Made by a program: the position numbers and the translations under genes. The notes under the pieces are model-generated. The model did not search any database, had not been told where the DNA came from, and saw only the letters and a list, made by a program, of their open reading frames with translations. Of a DNA stretch of 11,735 nt, positions 7,101 through 11,735 are shown piece by piece (positions within the stretch are counted from its first letter, which is position 1; each line of letters begins with the position of its first letter). Location: contig WKLE02004993.1 in NCBI GenBank assembly GCA_014885115.2, positions 7,720 to 19,454 of the forward strand. Direction: 5' to 3'. The DNA is from Asterionellopsis glacialis. Its lineage: Eukaryota; Bacillariophyta; Plagiogrammaphyceae; Rhaphoneidales; Asterionellopsidaceae.

Positions 7101-10100
7101 GCTTCCCGTGAATGCACCCTTTTCGCTCTGTTTTGTGCGAACCTGAGAAAAAACACTTGCAAAGCTCGATGATGGACTTGATTTATCACTGGACTCGGAA
7201 CGATCAGAATTATCAAGAGCTGCCAACATCGGACTTCCCCTTTCACCCAGAGGGAGAGTTCTATTTGTCCCTGCTATCTCATCGAAGTTTACAGAGCCCC
7301 ATTCCCTCATCGGCTGGTCATCGGTGGGTAAATTTAGTAGCATACTTTTTGTTGCTTCAGAACCGTGAGAGCTGTGTTCCTTTTCAGAATCTAAGGCCGT
7401 GGCCTGTTCGGGGTGGAGAAGTAAACCTGCTTCACTCTTACTAGATTTCTCTTCTTCTTCGCGAACTTGTTGGTGCAAGTTGAATAGCGCTCTAAGCGAA
7501 GATGGCATAGAATTCGCAGTGAGCCTCGGACGGCATGCCTCAAGAATGTCTTCGAAGTCTCGCCCCTCTATAAGGGCACGTTGCTGCGTCTGGGCCTCTG
7601 AACCGTCGGCTGGTAATTCTGGAGCGGACGTCGACGGGCTTACATCGAAAGTAGCTGGGTTTGGGCGCCGAGAAATCACTGGCATCAAAAAACCATTGGC
7701 TGCCACACGCATTTCGTTGTGGGCCCTTCCCAATGCTTTGAGATCACCTTGAGAAGGGAAATCTAGAGGAATGTAAGTCGAGAGGCAAAATGAATGAAGA
7801 GATTCAAACGAAAGTGGAAGATACTTGTACCTGTACAGTACTTACTGTTGAGTAATTCCAAATGAGGTCTGATTCTTGTTGACCGTGCCTCGTCCTTGTC
7901 ATAACTTACAAAGGATAGATGCATCCAATGCGGTACCTCGTAATAGGTTTTATCTGCATCTACACCGTCAGTTCCAACTTCGTAAAACGCATTCTTTTAT
8001 TCAGTGTCAATCAATCAATCAATCAAAGTACAACCATGTAGAGAGCTCGTTTAGATATCATTCCAACAAATCCTCAACTGCATTGTTATACTCACTAGTC
8101 ACTTACATTGTAAAGAAAGAATGGCGCAATGTGAAGAGGTGGGAGACCAAGACAAAGCATATCACTACCAATTCCATCGTCCATCATCCTCTGGTGTGTT
8201 ATTCCTGCAAGCTCTTTGTCAACTTCGAAAACTCCACAGCCCGGGGAAACAATAACTTTTAAATAAGATTTCAAAAAACATGAGTATGAAAATGCAAAAT
8301 CATTTCGTTGAAAAAAAAATTTCAAAACAAAACTCAACTCACCAATGCTATTTCCAGTCCTACAAAAAAGAGATTGTTTTTGTTCGATGAATGATCATGT
8401 CGTGATAAGATATTGTATCATATGCAACGCAACTTTCGCCTAATGTTCTTACCTCTCGAGGTCTCTGTCCATATAATGTAGATGCTGTAGGTTGAGGGTC
8501 ACGTTGATAGCTTCAAGAACATTTCCTTGCATTGCATTGGAAGGCCAGCGACCCCCATTCCCAAGTGTGAAATTCCAACCAAGCTCAAATGGATATCCAA
8601 TAAACTCTGCTTTTATTTTCCGTACAACAGAATCCCAACTGCAGCTCCTATCGTTCTCAATTACAGTTTTGAAGTGATCCTAAAATATCGGAAAGAAAAA
8701 ATGAGTTAAGAAAGCAAAGTAACATGCGTGACGGACCAGATTCATTTAGTTTGTACTCACCTCGTAGAATCGGCCATAGACGTCAACGTTACAAGTCTCG
8801 ATGCCAGTTCTCTTCGTTGCTTCTCCTGGTCGGCTTGTTCCTAAGAAAGTACGGCTAAAAAAGACTACTGTCAAGGAATGGGTCACCTGGTGTAGAGTTG
8901 ACAGATAAGGCGAGACGAATGTGATTATGTGTAGTGGCACACGCAGATAAATGAATTTTTAAATATTTGATCACATCATGGATACGTACATCGAGTTCCT
9001 TCCATTTCTGAAATAAGCTATCTATGGTTTTCACAAACTTGTCAAAGTAAATGTCACAAGAACTCTCATTCTCTCCACGTTCCGTTTCATATGGTGAAGC
9101 ATAGTCCCACATCTCAGAACATATTTGCACCAACCACATGATACGTGCAGTCATACTTCGGAAAGTGATGACAGTATCGTTTGTGATGACTCCAGACCTT
9201 GCCATTCGATTCTTGTGACGAATTTCTTTTGCGTAACATTTCACTCCCTATACATCAAAAGTTGAGTGGTAGCAAATGTCATGTGGTAAGTACGACAAAG
9301 GCTGGGGAGGGTTGAAAAAGAAGACCATGCATTGAGTATCTTACCGTCTTGGAATCAGTTAGTCGCTCTCCTTCGTAGATCCATCTTCCCAAAAGTGATC
9401 TCTGAAAGTAGTGCATCTCTCCACGAGAAATGAACTGGTCTTTAATGGTGACCACTACAAAATCGGCAGACACATCTTCCAACACGGATGACTCATCCAC
9501 TTTTTGAATTCTTGTGATTGTTACCATATCATAAGATGACAAATTGTAAAGGTCTGCAACTGCGAAATGCAAACAGTAAGCCAAAGCAATTGAAAAAATG
9601 GGCTTATTGGAAGAAATGCACGCTTTCCAAAAAAATCTTACAAATCAAATCAAATCAACGTGAACGTACCTTGGCGCAAAATTGAAACTTTTGTCTTGGC
9701 GGATCCTTTGATGCTAAATGTATTTTCCTTAACTAACATTACAAATGAAAGTCTCATCTGATGTGTTCTGGAAACCGTGGTAAGGATGTCGTCTTTTTCT
9801 GCTTCTGCCGCGGATGTCTCCATGCAGCTATCAAGAGAATGTGACTGCGCCAACCCTGTCATGTTTCCTGAACTAGGTGATGAGGGTAAAAAAACACTTG
9901 ATGGTCTTTTGCTAGCAATATTCATTACAGAGCCTTGTTGCTGTTCTGTGACCGGTAAAATGCCGGTGACTGCGTTACTGGCGGCTGCTACATGTAACAT
10001 GGTGTCCGTCGTCATATCAGAAATATCACGTACATGTCTTGGTTTCTCTACAGTAGTAGCACCGACCCTCTTGATTGTAGTTCCCATAGCGCTGCCGGTA

Positions 10101-11350
10101 TTGATATTAATACCTGTACCGGTACCCACCGGCGTGACTGATGCTGTGAAAGATGGTGGCAAAGTTTTCGCGCTTGACGTCCTGTGATGGGCTGGTTTTG
10201 GAATGGTCGACGGGGTAATATTAGCCGTAGTTGTATTGCTCTTTGTACATCCGTCCCCTGTAGTCCCTTGTGTCCGATTACGGTTGCTAGTTAATAGTGT
10301 ACTATTTGGTGCACCAGCTTTTGGGGTATCACTCGTGTTCGCTCTAGCCCTAGGAAATAATGGTAGTGGCGGTAGTCTACCACTGCTACCACCACCACTG
10401 TTACTGTTGCTGTTCTGGAGGGCATTGGCAACAACTGTCGCCGGAACACCTCGTTCTACCCGTGGTGGTGAAGCATCCGCCGATGAAACTGGCGGAGTAG
10501 GATCTCCAGAGGATAGCGTCAATGCATCTGCTGTCGTCGGAGCATGAAGGCTTGATTTGACTTCGGTTGCAGACGGAGATCCTTTGGTGGAGACGGGGGC
10601 AGATTCTACGGAATATTGTAGAGAATAGGTAGAATTTTGTACAGATGAATTTGATGGAAACGACATTTGCAGTGAAGATGCTGCTTCCTCGAGTGTATTG
10701 GTAGTTGTATTGATGTTGCTGTTATTAATGCTAGCAATAATTTTGTGAGTGGGGGTACGCTTGAGGCTATCATCTGATGCATTAGAACCGACTGCTTTTG
10801 GGGGTGATCGTCGATGTGACGAGGTTCCGAGTCTTCGTTTGGGCGATGTAGCTGGGAGTTGATCCCATACTCTAATTTCAATCATCGTACCTACTTCTAA
10901 ATAAGATGCCTTATTAGTGTTGGTCTTCACACCTTGCTGGCCTGAACTTCCAGCTGTTGCTGTGGAATTTTGACGAGACGTCACAACTGGTGGTCTGCCA
11001 CTTCCTTCATTATTATTGATCGAGGTTGCATTTGCAGCTAATCTTACAGATGGATCAACGAGAGGAAGTCGAGGCGGTGGCGTATTACCAGAGACCCCCG
11101 TCCCCGCGATAGAAGTCGAACCTGGAACTACACCACTCACAGTATCATTTCGCGTTGGGCGATGACTGGGGGGTTTCGTACCTGCTGGAGTTGTCGAAAC
11201 ACTAGCATTTCCAACTATGCTAGCCCCACCACCTGGTACTACAACTGTAGAGTTATCATCATTAAAAAGGTCTGGATGCAACGCGATTTCTGTTCCATCA
11301 AAGGCTAAGGTATCATGGACGCTCAGGGATAATAATGGAGTTGTTAACAT
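4120..11350 (-). CDS. IML1: IML1/DEPDC5 homologue, GATOR1 (SEACIT) subunit
   Basis: The 14 minus-strand exons are 11350-9670, 9559-9345, 9247-8990, 8886-8761, 8679-8453, 8359-8343, 8255-8107, 7993-7846, 7762-6730, 6646-6286, 6187-5593, 5504-5233, 5151-4576 and 4494-4120. Together they give 6033 nt and 2010 aa in one frame. Family hallmarks include IKDQFISRGEMH (599-610), ITFRS with QICSEMWDY (660-681), FFSRTF, GNVLEAINVTLN, IVSPGCGVFEVD, QRMMDDGIGSDMLCLG and VPHWMHLSF. Further on come NPF with RRRWSHVFP (1479-1505), NWKSLCQPAILPLTIDY (1518-1534), WNQID with ALIP (1712-1742) and QYAHRSGALFVRL (1953-1965). In yeast and animals the protein works with NPRL2 and NPRL3 at the lysosome or vacuole as a GAP for Rag GTPases and dampens TORC1. 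Human DEPDC5 is about 1600 aa; the excess here is low-complexity insertions. No DEP domain is evident. Confidence 0.93.
4495..4575 (-). other. IML1 last intron (81 bp) with an unbroken C8 tract
   Basis: The donor GTAGGT follows CTCCACCCG. The acceptor TTTCAG at 4496-4495 is preceded by a C-rich pyrimidine tract, seen on the plus strand as eight G at 4503-4510. Phase is 0. Removing it joins LFLHP to FVAPPMTPVR and continues the C-terminal domain to the TAG stop. Confidence 0.85.
5152..5232 (-). other. IML1 intron 12, in frame and free of stops (possible exitron)
   Basis: The donor CACACAG|GTAAGA and acceptor TTTGCTGCGCAG bracket 81 nt, which is 27 codons in phase 0 with no stop. Two other introns of this gene are also exactly 81 nt (8760-8680 and 4575-4495). 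Removing it brings YPYLLFSQITQ next to KYTRVVQTFEKYSNVSRWNQID, which fits the short spacing of the family between its Y-x-Y strand and WN.lD. Retention would add 27 residues without breaking the frame. I favour splicing. Confidence 0.7.
6730..7762 (-). other. IML1 exon 9: long variable linker
   Basis: This is the largest internal exon, 344 codons plus split codons. It begins NFPSQGDLKALGRAH after the SABA region and ends PALTMPPQT. The start (LKALGRAHNEMRVAANGFLMPV) looks ordered. The rest is rich in Ser, Glu, Gln, His and Pro, contains no motif I recognise, and probably forms a flexible linker between SABA and SHEN. With exon 10 (6646-6286, also low complexity) it spans about 460 residues. 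Confidence 0.75.
8007..8026. repeat. (TCAA)5 microsatellite in an IML1 intron
   Basis: Five perfect TCAA units, read as TTGA on the coding strand, lie in IML1 intron 7 (8106-7994). They end about 13 nt from the intron's 3' splice site at 7995-7994. The region between repeat and acceptor is poor in pyrimidines, so repeat length may affect splicing. Confidence 0.9.
8343..8359 (-). other. 17-nt micro-exon of IML1 (exon 6)
   Basis: The acceptor TTTTTTGTAG ends at 8360 and the donor GTGAGT begins at 8342. The 17 nt complete the codon left by exon 5 (AG+G) and leave one G for exon 7. This gives R-T-G-N-S-I-V across three exons. The R-T-G followed by hydrophobic residues and SPG.GVFEV is the conserved order in the family, and skipping the micro-exon would shift the frame. 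Confidence 0.85.
9641..9657. repeat. (CAAAT)3 short repeat in IML1 intron 1
   Basis: Three CAAAT units and a partial CAA lie just inside the 5' end of intron 1 (9669-9560). This is a simple repeat with no clear function. Confidence 0.8.
9670..11350 (-). other. IML1 exon 1: N-terminal domain split by low-complexity insertions
   Basis: The exon codes 560 residues. The ATG at 11350 is the first Met after an in-frame TAA a few codons upstream. LSLSVHDTLAF..TEIALHPDLF (about 7-29) and LEVGTMIEIRVWDQL (151-165) match the start of the IML1 N-terminal domain, which normally runs without a break. Here about 120 residues of Gly/Ser/Thr/Pro/Asn-rich sequence separate them. A second insertion of about 360 residues follows before the domain resumes near 529 (THQMRLSFVMLVKENTFSI). 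The insertions have Asn and Ser/Thr runs and look disordered. The exon ends in phase 1 at donor GTACGT. Confidence 0.8.
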
Positions 11351-11470
11351 TATGTTGGTAATCTTTTAGGACTTTCAGGTCACGCCCTATAAATATTATT
11401 ATCTCGATCTTCCAACGCGCTATTTATTACTCCGTTCAGTGTTCAGATTTCTGTGTCTTCTGAGAGGCAA

Positions 11471-11514
11471 TAGACATGTTAGCGTTGAAACGCAATTATT
11501 TCAACGTATGTCTA
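11471..11514. repeat. 44-bp two-tier imperfect palindrome upstream of IML1
   Basis: Outer arms TAGACAT (11471-11477) and ATGTCTA (11508-11514) flank inner arms CGTTGAAA (11483-11490) and TTTCAACG (11499-11506). The central spacer is 8 nt. Both arm pairs are perfect, with an asymmetric gap of 5 versus 1 nt between tiers. It could form a hairpin in RNA or be a dimeric factor site. It lies about 120-165 bp upstream of the IML1 ATG. Confidence 0.7.
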
Positions 11515-11560
11515 TCCGGATGGTGTTTGCAATGTCAGTGTCAATGAATGAGAGAGAGAA

Positions 11561-11572
11561 AGATCATGATCT
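11561..11572. repeat. 12-bp perfect palindrome AGATCATGATCT
   Basis: This perfect 12-bp inverted repeat follows a short GA-rich run (GAGAGAGA). It could be a protein-binding site or chance. No function is shown by the sequence. Confidence 0.6.
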
Positions 11573-11671
11573 CCAATACAGCCGACACATCAAAAACGAC
11601 AAAAAAGAACTTTAGTTGAATGGTTTGCCAGGTTACTCCAACTTCAACTGTTACTCCTTAGTTACCTGGAT

Positions 11672-11695
11672 TAGGACTAGGACTAGGACTAGGAG
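11672..11695. repeat. (TAGGAC)3-TAGGAG hexamer repeat
   Basis: Three perfect TAGGAC units are followed by TAGGAG. A second 12-bp palindrome, CCAGTTAACTGG, follows at 11705-11716. The repeat is too short and too different from TTAGGG to be telomeric. Confidence 0.8.
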
Positions 11696-11735
11696 TAGAT
11701 CCTACCAGTTAACTGGGTACAGGTGACAGGTATTA

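Larger units (their letters stand above)
11351..11735. other. Region upstream of IML1, no gene seen
   Basis: About 385 bp lie between the IML1 start codon and the window edge. No open frame of note or RNA gene is visible. A TATAAAT lies at 11389-11395 on the plus strand (ATTTATA on the minus strand), about 40 bp before the ATG. This is close to the start codon, so its role as a TATA element is doubtful. The region holds several palindromes and a hexamer repeat, and probably contains the IML1 promoter and 5' UTR. Confidence 0.5.

Noticed and set aside
4120..7762. A separate minus-strand gene downstream of the IML1 N-terminal part
   Set aside because: Intron phases chain through every junction from 11350 to 4120, and the later exons carry the SHEN and C-terminal IML1 hallmarks, so this is one gene.
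9777..10547. Plus-strand open frames with hydrophobic, membrane-like translations
   Set aside because: They are antisense to the Ser/Thr/Asn-rich IML1 exon 1. Codon bias of the low-complexity sequence explains both the openness and the hydrophobicity.
11672..11695. Telomere-like repeat
   Set aside because: The unit is TAGGAC rather than TTAGGG, with only about four copies, so it is a simple repeat.

Overview
The window looks like nuclear DNA of a unicellular eukaryote, most likely a diatom or a related stramenopile. Coding runs are broken by short GT-AG introns (70-113 bp). Two chromodomain-like modules resemble those I recall from diatom Ty1/copia-type retroelements. The lineage call is an inference. 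There are no bacterial operons, Shine-Dalgarno sites or tRNA/rRNA genes.

Two large genes fill the window, arranged tail to tail. On the plus strand (375-3975, one intron) is a cellular RNA-dependent RNA polymerase of the RDR/QDE-1 type, about 1176 aa. It carries the catalytic DLDGD loop and an unusual set of accessory modules. An N-terminal Tudor/Agenet-like domain is followed by a Lys-rich stretch and a long acidic Ser/Asp/Glu tract with an imperfect 42-44-residue repeat. A second Tudor-like domain and two tandem chromodomain-like modules then sit inside the polymerase, between the DLDGD loop and the C-terminal helix.

On the minus strand (11350 to 4120, 14 exons and 13 introns) is IML1/DEPDC5, the large subunit of GATOR1/SEACIT, which restrains TORC1 when amino acids are scarce. 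All 14 exons join in frame, giving about 2010 aa. The N-terminal domain is interrupted by two long Ser/Thr/Asn/Pro/Gly-rich insertions. The SABA, SHEN and C-terminal regions are recognisable, but a DEP domain is not visible. The gene includes a 17-nt micro-exon and one intron-like 81-nt segment with no stop codon.

Non-coding parts are small. Positions 1-374 hold a 65/66-bp tandem duplication. Positions 3976-4119 are the shared 3' region of the convergent genes. Positions 11351-11735 lie upstream of IML1 and contain several palindromes and a hexamer repeat. The two genes have no known functional link. The notable content is the polymerase fused to putative chromatin-reader modules, which suggests an RNA-silencing enzyme that could be tethered to chromatin.
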